Origin: an uncultured cyanobacterium
GTDB lineage: Bacteria > Cyanobacteriota > Cyanobacteriia > PCC-6307 > Cyanobiaceae
Direction of reading: 5' to 3'
Length of the DNA: 41,294 nt
Assembly (NCBI GenBank): GCA_903858015.1
Contig: CAIOGZ010000022.1
Span: forward strand, 1 to 41,294
A program made the position numbers and the translations under genes. This document shows, one piece after another, positions 9,001 through 15,024 of this stretch. A model generated the notes under the pieces. The model saw only the letters and a program-made list of their open reading frames with translations, searched no databases and had not been told where the DNA came from. Each line of letters starts with the position of its first letter. Within the stretch, counting starts at the first letter, position 1.

Positions 9001-11591
9001 GCGGCATCGGCCAGGGTGAGGGTGGCCGTGCCATCGTTGGGGGTAGTGTCGTCGCCGTTGATGGCGGTCACCACATAGGCGTTCCCGGCTTTGGCCAGCG
9101 TCAGCGGCTGCCAATCGGCGTCAGCCGGATTGAACTGATCGAGGCTGATGGTCTGGCTGGTGCTGCCGCGGTACTCCAGCGCCGTGCCGTCGGTCCAGGC
9201 CAGAAGGTCGCCCGGCTGAACGGTGAAGGTGCCCTGGCTGCCTTTGGCCAGTAGCGCACCCTGGCCATCTTCGATGCTGATCACGTAGTCGTCGTCGACG
9301 GTGGCGATCAGATCGGCCGTTGATTGCAGGTTCTGGAAGCTCACCCGATCGCCCACCGCAAAAGCCTGGCCGTTGCTCACGGTCACTCCATCCGTGGGGG
9401 TGGTGGAGTCGGTGCCGTTGAACAGCACCGCAGAGCTGGCCACGGAGCTGGCCGGGCTGCTCGCCAGGGCGGCCGTGGCCTGGTTCTGAGCTTCCGGACC
9501 CGCCTGGGTCAGGTTGGCCTGGCCCTGGCTGATCGCGCCCTCGATCGTCACGGTGGCTGTGGTGTCATCCAGAGCCACGGAGACCCCCGTGGTCACGTGC
9601 CCGTCGCGGTAGGTCTTGCTGGTTGTATTGGCACTGGTGGAGGGGTTGGCCTCGGCCGTGATCGTCACCGATCCGCCGCTGCTGATCGATGACATCGCGT
9701 CCAGGGTGACCCCTGCGGTCGTGGTGGTGCTGCCTGTGGCGGAGGCCACCCCGGGCCGGTCGGCACTGGGGGCGAATCCGGGCCCCCCCTCGCCATCTGT
9801 GGTGAGCACGTATTTCGAGACCTCGGCATGGCTGCTGACCTTGTTGGTCGTCGTGCTGGTGATCGCCACGTCGCCACCGGCCATCAGGCTGCTCTCGCTG
9901 ATCTGGATGGAGCTGGAGGCCTTCGACAGGCCCACGCTCACGGCGAAACTCGGGACCCAGTTGAAGGTCATGGCCCCCATAAAGTTCAGCCCATTGATTG
10001 TGGTAACGGACGCGTCAAGAACACTGCTTGCTTTCGACGTGATTTGTAGCGAATTGCTGGCGCCATTGGCTTGTAGAATGCTATTGGTGATCGCGATGGC
10101 ATCATCGCTTGAGGAAATGGCAATGTCGAATGGGATAAAGTAGTCTTCAAAGCCTTGTAAAATGTCATTGGCTTTGCTGGCCGCCAGTTCGGCAAAGACG
10201 CCGCCGGTGATTTTCCCCGCGTTGCCTTCAAACAATGGATTGATCTCTTGGCTCGTCCATGGTTCGGTTTCGGCCGCGCTGGTGAGGCTCACGTTGCCGC
10301 CGATCAGCTGGGTGGCCTTGGCCCCTTGCGTGGCGCTGCCGATGCTGATGCCGCTGGTCGATTTCGGCAGCCAGATCGAGACAGCCACATCCACCGCTTG
10401 AGCGGTACTGCTGATGCTGATATCGCCAAAACTGGCTCCGGTGGTGGAAGAACCCAGCGATGACGTGCTGATCGTGACGCCGCCATCCGGGCCGATCGTG
10501 ATGCCATCGCGCTCGCGGACCTTGGCCCGCGGCTGAACGGTGACGCTGAAATCCCCCCCATAGGTGTACACATCGCCGCTGATGGTGACGGCACCGGTGA
10601 TGGCAACGGAGTAGGGATTAGGGATAGAAGATCCAGAGCTTGAGCTGGAACTTCCCAGGTCAATGCCGCCAATCGTGTAGCTGTCACCATCGATTGTGAT
10701 GGCATTCAGGCCACTGATCTCCTGGCTCCAGGGGCTATCCAGGCCGCTGACCATCACGTTGGCACCGGAGCTGCCATGGGTGGCGCTGATGGCGATGTTG
10801 TCGCTGGCGGAACTGATACTGAGCAGCCCATTGGCATAGCTGGCGGAACCACCCAGCTGGCCATCCCAGTCGATGCCCGTGAGCAGATCGACCCCGCCGA
10901 GATTGATATTTCCCACCTGGTATTCCAACTGCCAGTCGCCATGACCGAGGGCAGCGGAGCCGGGGAGGGCAGCGAAGCCGGTGAGGTCATCGGAGGCGGC
11001 CACATCAACGCCGGTGAGATCGGCGAGCTTGTTCACCAGGCGCTCGCCGGCGGCGCTGGCGGCGAGGTCACAGCCATAGATCAGCAGATCGCCCTCGCTC
11101 GACAACAGCCTGCCGAGTTGTTGGATGGGCTCCCGCTGGCGCCAGAGATTGCGACTGGTGAGCACCTGATTGCCGATCTGCAGGGCGCCATCACGGCCGT
11201 GGCTGAGCAGATGCAGTCGGTCCCAGCCCCCCGCCGGCCGTAACGCCTCCAAACGTTGCACCAGATCCGCCACCCCCTCGCCGGGCTTCAGGGCGAGGGT
11301 GTGGGCACCCCTGGCCCGCAGCCGATCACCGAGCTCCACCACGGAGGCGTCCGTGGTGGCGATCACATAGAGATCACTGTCGTCCGTGGCTGGCGCGCTT
11401 AACGCCGCTGGAGTTGAGATGGAGCCGAGATCAACAAGCGGTGGCGGGGGTGATTCCCAGGCTGAGCCAACAACAGAAAGATCCCCACGGGCCCAGGCAT
11501 AAGCAGCGGAGTTGTCCTCGCTCCAGGGCGGTGTCGGCGAGCTCAAGCCCTGGGGCAGAAGGGGGGCACAATCGCTGAGAGGGCCGAGCAT
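1..11591 (-). CDS. Giant DUF4347 beta-strand-repeat protein (C-terminus beyond window)
   Basis: A single frame with no stop runs from an ATG at 11591 to the left edge, giving at least 3863 codons. The in-frame stop at 11619-11621 and the lack of another ATG below it fix the start; no Shine-Dalgarno is obvious. Residues about 69-230 match DUF4347 (SHG at His131, YGC at Cys174, GDWQLE at its end). The rest is rich in Ala, Ser, Thr, Gly, Asn and Asp, almost without Cys, and built of loosely repeated beta-strand units like those of filamentous-haemagglutinin-type and 'beta strand repeat' proteins. There is no N-terminal signal peptide, so type I secretion through a C-terminal signal outside the window is more likely than Sec export (inference). 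Role as adhesin, motility or surface-layer protein is inferred from architecture only. A wHTH regulator lies directly upstream on the same strand. The frame is certain; the function is not. Confidence 0.9.
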   Translation of the reverse strand, partial: MLGPLSDCAPLLPQGLSSPTPPWSEDNSAAYAWARGDLSVVGSAWESPPPPLVDLGSISTPAALSAPATDDSDLYVIATTDASVVELGDRLRARGAHTLALKPGEGVADLVQRLEALRPAGGWDRLHLLSHGRDGALQIGNQVLTSRNLWRQREPIQQLGRLLSSEGDLLIYGCDLAASAAGERLVNKLADLTGVDVAASDDLTGFAALPGSAALGHGDWQLEYQVGNINLGGVDLLTGIDWDGQLGGSASYANGLLSISSASDNIAISATHGSSGANVMVSGLDSPWSQEISGLNAITIDGDSYTIGGIDLGSSSSSSGSSIPNPYSVAITGAVTISGDVYTYGGDFSVTVQPRAKVRERDGITIGPDGGVTISTSSLGSSTTGASFGDISISSTAQAVDVAVSIWLPKSTSGISIGSATQGAKATQLIGGNVSLTSAAETEPWTSQEINPLFEGNAGKITGGVFAELAASKANDILQGFEDYFIPFDIAISSSDDAIAITNSILQANGASNSLQITSKASSVLDASVTTINGLNFMGAMTFNWVPSFAVSVGLSKASSSIQISESSLMAGGDVAITSTTTNKVSSHAEVSKYVLTTDGEGGPGFAPSADRPGVASATGSTTTTAGVTLDAMSSISSGGSVTITAEANPSTSANTTSKTYRDGHVTTGVSVALDDTTATVTIEGAISQGQANLTQAGPEAQNQATAALASSPASSVASSAVLFNGTDSTTPTDGVTVSNGQAFAVGDRVSFQNLQSTADLIATVDDDYVISIEDGQGALLAKGSQGTFTVQPGDLLAWTDGTALEYRGSTSQTISLDQFNPADADWQPLTLAKAGNAYVVTAINGDDTTPNDGTATLTLADAAPIALNPGASTGHQHAIYRLQSTPIETSSQGIDLINDELLLGDDPSRWPAAGQVVAYYPMAQGGDDDDSSAIGGLIAGQEYFVIPRGAGRIALALTSQDALAGTAVDLLATGSGPEHLLVFEQGQTPQVAVSLQALGSGDPVASLATQAQQELITFSGGGSVGDTLTLTLLNLAPHADTAFVSVTLSEADLGDPQGLRDQFLAAINATAGITQGEGAEVGSVAFLSAVASGSDGILLTALTAGVSYGALLSTTNSSQQPMADQVASLREITANEAGSNALNWLLVPASGGSVPLHGQMVQWSSGLLQQSDGSLVGAAGFLDANGNLWGANGQAASQLNLSDGSVVYQEQTNSDGNVVGSYLRYTGTPGQLAASDLASSLAEGSQWLIGAGPLLEVFNPSQSSQGFRLFSSPDAPIQLPGASLSSLSAASPLLSVDAPWIRFDPANAINTSNSSLYLPGLNASTGEIVSYYVDPTPFEGSRPLVKQVNPADAVVGTNLWANVDLGPALLQGAPSVNGAPLVQARYVSGFTHLVDAPQAATASSIPQVSQGQTLYLQPNSDGSGAEVFLDAAAQQPLIFSAGANHTGEDYLLLTLNNWQQQNTPVHGLNNRDQVQLISLGNDYYQVAQPGIDFARALPVQLFADQVSEDTSLSTLAANPASTAPNPSASPAAKAVANTSPAAASPGAAGVTLNAGIDARNRALVLARSERLPTPTANRSWVSNKLELAKTIGPDTSKMVTALVGTTVQGKILPKRWQSRPNQTTNATWGVVGAVSINKADQVAQVNVASNAQINAAGDVDISSSVFELDNTGAIAEMMLESAKFSMAIAAANTDIDKQASNSIGGSINSQGSVNPTASVVNPSATWFPLVGIGSAYSSADSGSASGEKKFWTTAGKLALVLLKEGSSIHKNLQDGIFPELLNSYSNIRNRGHLTELRKTLQTVPIAGEKDRYGRPAFNTVWTSSITGKEVSGEGLEAPDSSFDDEKFNPVYETNPNTGQANATNIAVNFGLSLNCSNQENQQLASNLFSGSITAFNLTPISYDLVNNYSVAGVYQLRIGYKNIKDHANGLKANKRALGAAPEMVNYGTVSQKGIGAAVNIDASSHQVYNTFSDQFFANLSGNLMAKAERGGLEIQLALGTGKSENWGVSGSLTMAVPDGSQLTNTVSNTIADGATIQTASLALAAFEGYLSSVRDPNRPFNNKGNPIYRNYGYLDLDVAGDVQNSNSIGVGLGTIVNTVGRSATNQMGAISSNSSLTGSISLDALTSGELVAVAVAGTASNDTRLTSNQGDTTAKDDVDLAPQYSPLYQGLLNRSFPIAGSASVAVQDVALTAQSQLAPINGGAAASTIDLGASSISLSAEDATTVVNATGAFSFGTRTSSPGQDGNGGAGDSGTGGVGTLAGAASVNLISRQVSTLLEDVTLSGASPASVSLSSTGNPNTMTMAGAVSLSKGVSAGTTLAIPGSLALNLDGAAGNGTSAQVSNLTASALNQLSISAVDSGDAVAYAGTFGLAFNPLHEAADAPTPPRTSNAVTFGASVAINDLSASTSAALASSTLSTASATAASSTITAPSISLNAATSGVERVTAAISAEGSTARATAQGALSATATSGAGAGAENSTTHSISATVSTTTIGPAAALNPQDAATVALNASSDEQILAVTGGFDIALARVSEDTPNPNVGSLSMGASASHNQLDGAITAQIDSTSSINAGGLTLLAQDGSAIGAYAISGAMGSGTSALGPSFDGALVGAGTGNSINRPVAALVGSPQATTAGTGSLSLSSATLTAQRSAASRIVADAAGATITAAQVKQSGTASSLSGGFAGAFSFNSLSGGITAGIYSITDVAVSGDLTISASSSYAQDGPLGPSSISTFAGGFAVALNRSQVFDAAQGAGGLGLVVTNTTINDAIEAQLQGVSGGEDATVTVGSLQVSAGTTRTIQAEATGDSLTFSDSQGGGENDSRILTIGAVQASSSVNGDLVAAVTLESGTDLLVSQAAGTGLSVSSSDLSQISTFALAVALSSSQTNATLPSFALAGGGSGITNLLSSATTAAAQAGTLTNKAGTRVAAATTKANNSKRRSLTANAGAGSLAAARGRVQASNGLAIGATTVTTTTDSDTEATLTASTLELDGDLAVTASTGDQISAVAASASLALARSTGQGGSSALLGGGASVSNSLQGDVTASIAGPGGQTSPGSLSLSGDLSVLASDGRAIQAGAGSGSLAITQAGVEANGTNLSVDVGVSLASNTISGDLTASISDLASLSLGGNLEVSGNRQATVVSDATAVTIDMATSDGDNLVVGLIGGGANSTNTQTGNTVAQVSGASISGLNNTPLTGAIGVLASDTTTFTAKVDSVTGTGSNGGNGADQLGIGVALARNSIGHQHQHHHHSNPENQLQANLSTTGLLSGGVVEVIASNSTTLQAAVSAASAAVGSSDKSGSDGSATGAGCNATNLSLVQIAANLTGSNGAAPAVVQAGDLTVTASDASTAEALSVGATLVASFAGGGGSGLSVTIGTALADNTLNNDVSASLSNLAAGSSVNSLTLDASRLQGDQPSLEATAVAVSVAASSSSGGGFGIAVSGGGAGVTNSLLGDVSTSVSDVQLSSSGAISITSSADQGASAKVGSGGAAVSLGPTGGAAEVGAVTASNLLGSTSSSNPTTANMAQVSTSITGSSLATTGSDADITIAATTSSDYDVLAVPVSVAMTSGAFAGAFSGAFNDSIIAFNVGTSLSGSSVSAARDLLIYSSTDSSVGNAKTDGGSLAVNLNPEGVATLSIGAAQNNNAIANTNALSIDDGSGSGSATGSGSGSGSGVSGSSPLTIQAGRNLSLGAIDPQAQVNQAQAVPVAVALGGQLALSGSGAGINTTIANTTSTTISGNLALVAGAGGSGDLTIVSGGFALPPAGSSAASFSTVKADEEAVSNAISAEIVAISVAVGTEGAFAIGVGNLHSSFANTVTTQLSASASGAGAPSLTAKGDLSILSLNSDSLTQNQAIAVTGSGG
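571..622. repeat. CCACTG-type hexanucleotide tract encoding a Gly-Ser run
   Basis: Tandem CCACTG/GCCACTG units on the plus strand encode an alternating Gly-Ser stretch (GSGSATGSGSGSGSG) of the giant protein on the minus strand. It looks like a flexible linker. Because the unit is six bases, slippage would change linker length without breaking the frame. Confidence 0.8.
1842..1865 (-). other. His-rich cluster HQHQHHHH in the giant protein
   Basis: Eight consecutive codons (residues about 3243-3250) read HQHQHHHH, preceded by NSIG and followed by SNPEN. The surrounding protein contains very few His residues. The cluster sits at the turn where neighbouring modules carry a short Asn/Gly loop, so it looks like an expanded loop. 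Metal binding is possible but not shown. Confidence 0.8.
10905..11385 (-). other. DUF4347 domain at the N-terminus of the giant protein
   Basis: Approximately residues 69-230. Family hallmarks visible are the opening strand SDLYVIATTDASVVELGDRL, LLSHGRDGAL (His131), LLIYGCDLAAS (Cys174), the segment LTGVDVAASDDLTG, and the closing GDWQLEYQ. DUF4347 is known as an N-terminal module of very long repeat proteins in cyanobacteria and proteobacteria. The SHG-to-YGC spacing of 43 residues is close to the His/Cys dyad spacing of caspase-like (clan CD) enzymes; catalytic activity is inference. Confidence 0.85.
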
Positions 11592-11791
11592 GGATGAAAA
11601 AGTGATGCAAACTGGGAATCAAGTTGGTTACCGAAAACCTGCTCTGCAGGCCTCGGGGAACCATCTGAAAATTGAACTGAACAAATAATTGGCTGCCCTG
11701 GAGTAACCAATCAATGAACACATCAATAGATTACTTTCGACCGCCAGGGCCTGGCCCGTCAAATCTTGGTGCAATTATTGCGATTCTTGGC
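11592..11791. other. Leader of the giant gene, no gene seen
   Basis: About 200 bases separate the stop of the upstream regulator from the start of the giant gene, and both are on the minus strand. The stretch is less GC-rich than its surroundings and should hold the promoter of the giant gene. I see no convincing minus 35/minus 10 pair and no terminator. Short open frames here lack coding character. Confidence 0.5.
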
Positions 11792-13150
11792 CTAGGGCTT
11801 GTGCGTCGCAGAATAGGATCGCGCCATTCTGTGTTCAAACGCGCCAACCGCCGGCTCATCGCGATAGGGGTCCAGCAGCGGACCATGCAGGAGAACGGGT
11901 GCCAGGGTGCAGCGTTCCCGCACCGCCGTCGCCAACAACCGCGTTGCCAACCCGGATTTCCCCAGGCCTAGGGCCACGAGCCCCCACAGGCTCAGGGCCC
12001 CGGTCCAGCGCTCCTGGGTCCAGCGTTTCAACACCACCCGCTCCAGCAGCAATTCCGCCCCTGGCCGTCGCGGACCATGAATGAGCGAAAAGGCTGCCAT
12101 CGCATGCAGGCCCGAAGGTTCACCCTTATCCAGAATCCCGGCCTGCGCCACCAGGTCCGCCGCCTCCTGGCTGCGGCCTTGGAGTGCCAGGACCATCGCC
12201 AGTTGCACCGGCAGACTGAATTGCCAACCCCCTGCCGCCATTTGCTGCCGTAGAGCAGCTTCCGCCTGGGTGAATTCACTCAACAGAATGTGGGCGTAGG
12301 CCTTCAGGCCCCAACCCTGGGGAAGCTCATTCTGCAGCCTGGCATCCAGTAGCTTCAACGCCTCCCGGCACTGCCCACTGAACACGAGATGTCGAACCCA
12401 GCTTAATAATGGACGATCCAGCCCTAACTTCTCGGGCAGCCAGGAAGCAAACAATGCATCGGAGCGCCCTGGTTGCCAGCACAATAAGGACAACATCTCG
12501 GCCTCAATGCTGGCCAGGGCGGTGCTGTCCACCCTCAGGACAGTCGCCCGCTGCAGCAGTGTCTGAACCTCAGCTGCCGCCGCCTGGGACGGGACCATTC
12601 CCCAGCTGGCCTGGACCAGCAGCCCATGGCAGAGATCCAGCAGCGCTTCCGCATTCTGTGGCTCAATAACCATACTGTTCTTCAACAAACGCACCACTTC
12701 AGGCAGATCCAACGGACTGCCATAGCGCCAGCGTGCCCATGCCTCTTTGCGCAGCAACGTAGCTGAGACGGAGGAGACAGACTGACGGCCAACCTGCTCC
12801 TGGGCGGGGATCACCGGGCTTGGTGGTGCAGGCAGCACGCCCAGCGGGCCGATGTAGGCATAGCCTTGGCCGTAAATTGTACGAATTACTCCCCCACCAA
12901 GAGGACCCCGTTCGAAAAGACGACGCAGCCCATGGATCAACTGTGAGAGCGCCCCGGGGTCACGGGGCGGAGCACCATGCCAGAGGGTTTCGCTCAGATG
13001 CTGACGGGTGAGGATGCCGCCTGCCTCCTGCACAAGCAGCAGTAGGAGCTGCCGCTGCAGGGGTTTGGTGTGTACCAGTTGACCGTTGAGAGACAGCTGG
13101 CCAGATCGATTCAGCTCATAGGGTCCCAGTTGCCAGCCGATGGACATCAT
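11792..13150 (-). CDS. Winged-helix (OmpR/CadC-type) regulator with TPR-like C-terminus
   Basis: Residues about 5-105 form a Trans_reg_C-type winged helix: LGPYELNRSGQLSLNG, then KPLQRQLLLLLVQEAGGILT, RQHLSETLWHG, a recognition-helix region ALSQLIHGLRRLFE and the wing IRTIYGQGYAYIG. No receiver domain is present. The remaining 340 residues are helical with repeated Ala/Leu/Gln-rich pairs resembling TPR or BTAD-like sensor domains. No transmembrane helix is evident, so unlike CadC/ToxR it should be cytoplasmic. Two adjacent ATGs (13150 and 13147) can start it; a TTG just before is less likely. It lies immediately upstream of the giant gene on the same strand and is the natural candidate to regulate it (inference). 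The signal sensed cannot be read from the sequence. Confidence 0.8.
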   Translation of the reverse strand: MMSIGWQLGPYELNRSGQLSLNGQLVHTKPLQRQLLLLLVQEAGGILTRQHLSETLWHGAPPRDPGALSQLIHGLRRLFERGPLGGGVIRTIYGQGYAYIGPLGVLPAPPSPVIPAQEQVGRQSVSSVSATLLRKEAWARWRYGSPLDLPEVVRLLKNSMVIEPQNAEALLDLCHGLLVQASWGMVPSQAAAAEVQTLLQRATVLRVDSTALASIEAEMLSLLCWQPGRSDALFASWLPEKLGLDRPLLSWVRHLVFSGQCREALKLLDARLQNELPQGWGLKAYAHILLSEFTQAEAALRQQMAAGGWQFSLPVQLAMVLALQGRSQEAADLVAQAGILDKGEPSGLHAMAAFSLIHGPRRPGAELLLERVVLKRWTQERWTGALSLWGLVALGLGKSGLATRLLATAVRERCTLAPVLLHGPLLDPYRDEPAVGAFEHRMARSYSATHKP

Positions 13151-13328
13151 CAATTAAAGTAGATGACTATTGTAGGTCGACAAGCCTGGAGGCGAGCTTC
13201 TGGGCGTTTTGATTTGCACTCTCAAGACTTCTAGGCATGTTAGCAGCCCCCCTGAGTACGCTGGAATTGGCGATGCGTTGCATTACGCCTATGCTGCCAG
13301 TCAAGTCAATCTAATCAACCATTTAACC

Positions 13329-13360
13329 ATTCAATCGTTCAATTAGCTAATTGATTGAAT
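13329..13360. promoter_or_regulatory. AT-rich palindrome upstream of the wHTH regulator
   Basis: The 16-base segment 13339-13354 (TCAATTAGCTAATTGA) is a perfect palindrome. It is partly nested in outer arms ATTCAATC (13329-13336) and GATTGAAT (13353-13360). TTCAAT also occurs as a close direct repeat here. It sits about 180 bases upstream of the regulator start in an AT-rich island within GC-rich DNA, which fits an operator or a promoter region. Which protein binds it is unknown. Confidence 0.45.
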
Positions 13361-13450
13361 CCAGCAGAGGTCTGCGGCGCTGGGGTTGCCAGTCATGGTC
13401 ATGTCCCCTGCGGCTGGAATTTTTTCCGGCTGCGGCTTGGGCAACCACCC

Positions 13451-13735
13451 GTGCAGAAGAGGCGATTGGCAGGTCAAGGCGCTCCAACTCAAAAACTGGC
13501 TGCCACTCCTGCTCGCTTTGATGTCGAGACCTTTCCGCCTGGGTCCTTTGTAGTCATTTCTGAGCTTTCCTCAGGGCGCCGCCTCTATCTGCCAATTGGG
13601 TTTGAGGAGCTGGCCAATCTTTGCAGTAATCTGGTGAGGATTCTTCCCGAAGTGTCCCCCTATCCCGTTGGCATTCTTTCTTCGTTGATTAACGATGCCG
13701 CGCCATCTTGGCAGGGCCGCCAGGGCTTCGATTAA
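13451..13735 (+). CDS. Possible small protein of unknown function
   Basis: An open frame from a GTG at 13451 (or a TTG at 13355) to 13735 gives 94 residues. Its second half looks protein-like: FPPGSFVVISELSSGRRLYL followed by IGFEELANLCSNLVRILPEV, which alternates strands and an amphipathic helix. Third-position GC is lower than in the neighbouring genes. I do not recognise a family. The opposite strand is also open across 13571-13867, which weakens the case. It may be a fragment of a decayed gene. Confidence 0.25.
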   Translation: MQKRRLAGQGAPTQKLAATPARFDVETFPPGSFVVISELSSGRRLYLPIGFEELANLCSNLVRILPEVSPYPVGILSSLINDAAPSWQGRQGFD

Positions 13736-13909
13736 GCGGTGGGCAAAGCCGATGGCAATCTCAATTTCGAATCGGAAGGAGCCAGGATGAGCAGGCTTTT
13801 TCAGCGCTACCAGAAAGCCACAGCATGAATTCTCTTCGGGTGAATCCATGCATGGCAGGCGGCTCATTCAGGTATCAGTTGGACATGTCTGTCTAGGCTG
13901 TTCATCCTG

Positions 13910-13938
13910 CCTGGCAGGAAAGAGTTAGTCCTGCCAGG
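13910..13938 (-). terminator. Hairpin downstream of folK
   Basis: Perfect 9-base arms CCTGGCAGG (13910-13918) and CCTGCCAGG (13930-13938) enclose an 11-base loop, 17 bases past the folK stop. There is no U-tract on the minus-strand side, so it may be a weak or factor-dependent terminator or an mRNA-stabilising hairpin. A third TGGCAGG occurs at 13853-13859. Confidence 0.4.
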
Positions 13939-13954
13939 TAGAAAAGAACCCCCT

Positions 13955-14671
13955 TCACTCCGGCCACCCCCCCCGCCCCCCCAGCCGCTCCGGCGCCGGC
14001 TCGTCCAATTGCGGCAACAGCGCCTGCAACCGCTCGGCCACGGGCGGGGCTTGTTCAGCCGTGGGCCCCGGTGGCCGCAGGCCAGGATCGATCGCCGCCA
14101 GCGGCGCCAAGACAAAACTGCGCTCCTGCAGGCGCGGGTGGGGCAGGCTCAGGCCCGGCCGTTCGACGGGGTCGGGGCCGCACCAGAGCAGGTCGAGGTC
14201 GAGGCTGCGGGGCCCCCAGCGCTCGCGCCGCAGCCGGCCGAATTGGCGCTCCAGGGCCTGCAACCGCTCCAGCAGGGCCGCCGCCGCTTCCCCCCAGCCG
14301 CCAGCTCGCCCAGCCGGCTCCCCCCAGCCCAGCCCCGGCCCGGCCAGCATCAGCACCACCGCCGCATTCAGGTAGGGCGGCTGGCCCGCCGGGCCGCCCA
14401 CCGGCGCGGTGCGAAACAGCGGCGACCAGCGCAATTGGCAAGCGGGGGCGGCGGCTTGGTTGGCCTGCCACCAGCTCCTGCAGGTCGAAGCCAGCAGCGG
14501 CCGTACCGCGATCAAGGTGGCGGCCGGCTCGCCCAGGTTGGCGCCCAGGGCGATCGCCACAGCCGGTTTGGCCCCATCGGGCGCATCAGCGGCAGCTCCG
14601 TCCGCCGCCATAGCCGCCGCCCTATCGGCCGCCCCGTCCGCTGCCATCGCCGCCGCCCCGTCCACCGCCAT
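13955..14671 (-). CDS. folK: 2-amino-4-hydroxy-6-hydroxymethyldihydropteridine diphosphokinase
   Basis: HPPK transfers pyrophosphate from ATP to 6-hydroxymethyl-dihydropterin in folate synthesis in the cytoplasm. Family marks are AIALGANLGEP at the N-terminus, SPLFRTAPVGGPAGQPPYLN with its conserved Tyr/Leu/Asn, the signature RERWGPRSLDLDLLW with the metal-binding DLD pair, and LPHPRLQERSFVLAPLAAI. The core starts near residue 35. The first 34 residues are an Ala/Asp-rich stretch made of repeated AAMAADGAA units, so either the true start is a later in-frame Met or the repeat expanded recently. The C-terminal tail (about 40 residues) is also longer than usual. It is the last gene of a minus-strand group with the small genes at 14690-15548. 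Confidence 0.9.
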   Translation of the reverse strand: MAVDGAAAMAADGAADRAAAMAADGAAADAPDGAKPAVAIALGANLGEPAATLIAVRPLLASTCRSWWQANQAAAPACQLRWSPLFRTAPVGGPAGQPPYLNAAVVLMLAGPGLGWGEPAGRAGGWGEAAAALLERLQALERQFGRLRRERWGPRSLDLDLLWCGPDPVERPGLSLPHPRLQERSFVLAPLAAIDPGLRPPGPTAEQAPPVAERLQALLPQLDEPAPERLGGRGGWPE

Positions 14672-14689
14672 CGCGCCCCGGCGGCGGCG

Positions 14690-14947
14690 TCAGCCCAACC
14701 GCACCTGGCGTTCTTCCCGCACCTGCAACGGGATCTCGAGGTGGGAGCGGCCGATCATCTGGGGGCCGGCGATCGAGAAGATCCGCGCCTCGATGCCGAA
14801 ATCCTTGAAGGCGGTTTCCAATTCCTGGATCAGGGCCTTTTCCACCTGGGCCTCCGCATCCACCACCTTGCCGATCAGGCGGCCCCCCAGCCGGCCGATC
14901 CTCTGGCGCACCACCTCAGGGGCGTTGGTGACCTCGATAACCAACAC
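14690..14947 (-). CDS. Conserved small cyanobacterial protein of unknown function
   Basis: About 85 residues beginning near VLVIEVTNAPEVVRQRIGRL and continuing through KALIQELETAFKDFGIEARI to IGRSHLEIPLQVREERQVRL. It has an alternating strand/helix pattern, no membrane segment and no recognised catalytic motif. I recall similar proteins across cyanobacteria, without an assigned function. No ATG fits. GTG at 14947 is the best start and TTG at 14944 directly follows; neither has a strong Shine-Dalgarno. It lies between folK (18 bases downstream) and the DUF3181 gene (77 bases upstream) on the same strand, probably in one transcript. Confidence 0.65.
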   Translation of the reverse strand: MLVIEVTNAPEVVRQRIGRLGGRLIGKVVDAEAQVEKALIQELETAFKDFGIEARIFSIAGPQMIGRSHLEIPLQVREERQVRLG

Positions 14948-15024
14948 AGCTGTACGGGCGGTGGAGGTCAGCCTATGCGCAACCGCCGCCCAGCCCAGCT
15001 CAACCCAGTTCAGCTTGACCCAAC

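Noticed and set aside
1-11400. Many long plus-strand frames (for example 159-1682 and 2475-3710) across the giant gene
   Set aside because: They are His/Gly/Arg-biased mirror frames of the GC-rich minus-strand gene, without family resemblance, starts or spacing of real genes.
11714-11971. Plus-strand frame with LGAIIAILGLGLVRRR, resembling a PEP-CTERM sorting tail
   Set aside because: It overlaps the 3' end of the wHTH regulator, lacks a secreted-protein body, and has no PEP motif before the helix; chance similarity is more likely.
13571-13867. Minus-strand 98-codon frame opposite the small hypothetical frame
   Set aside because: No recognisable family; possible transposase-fragment look is too weak to claim.
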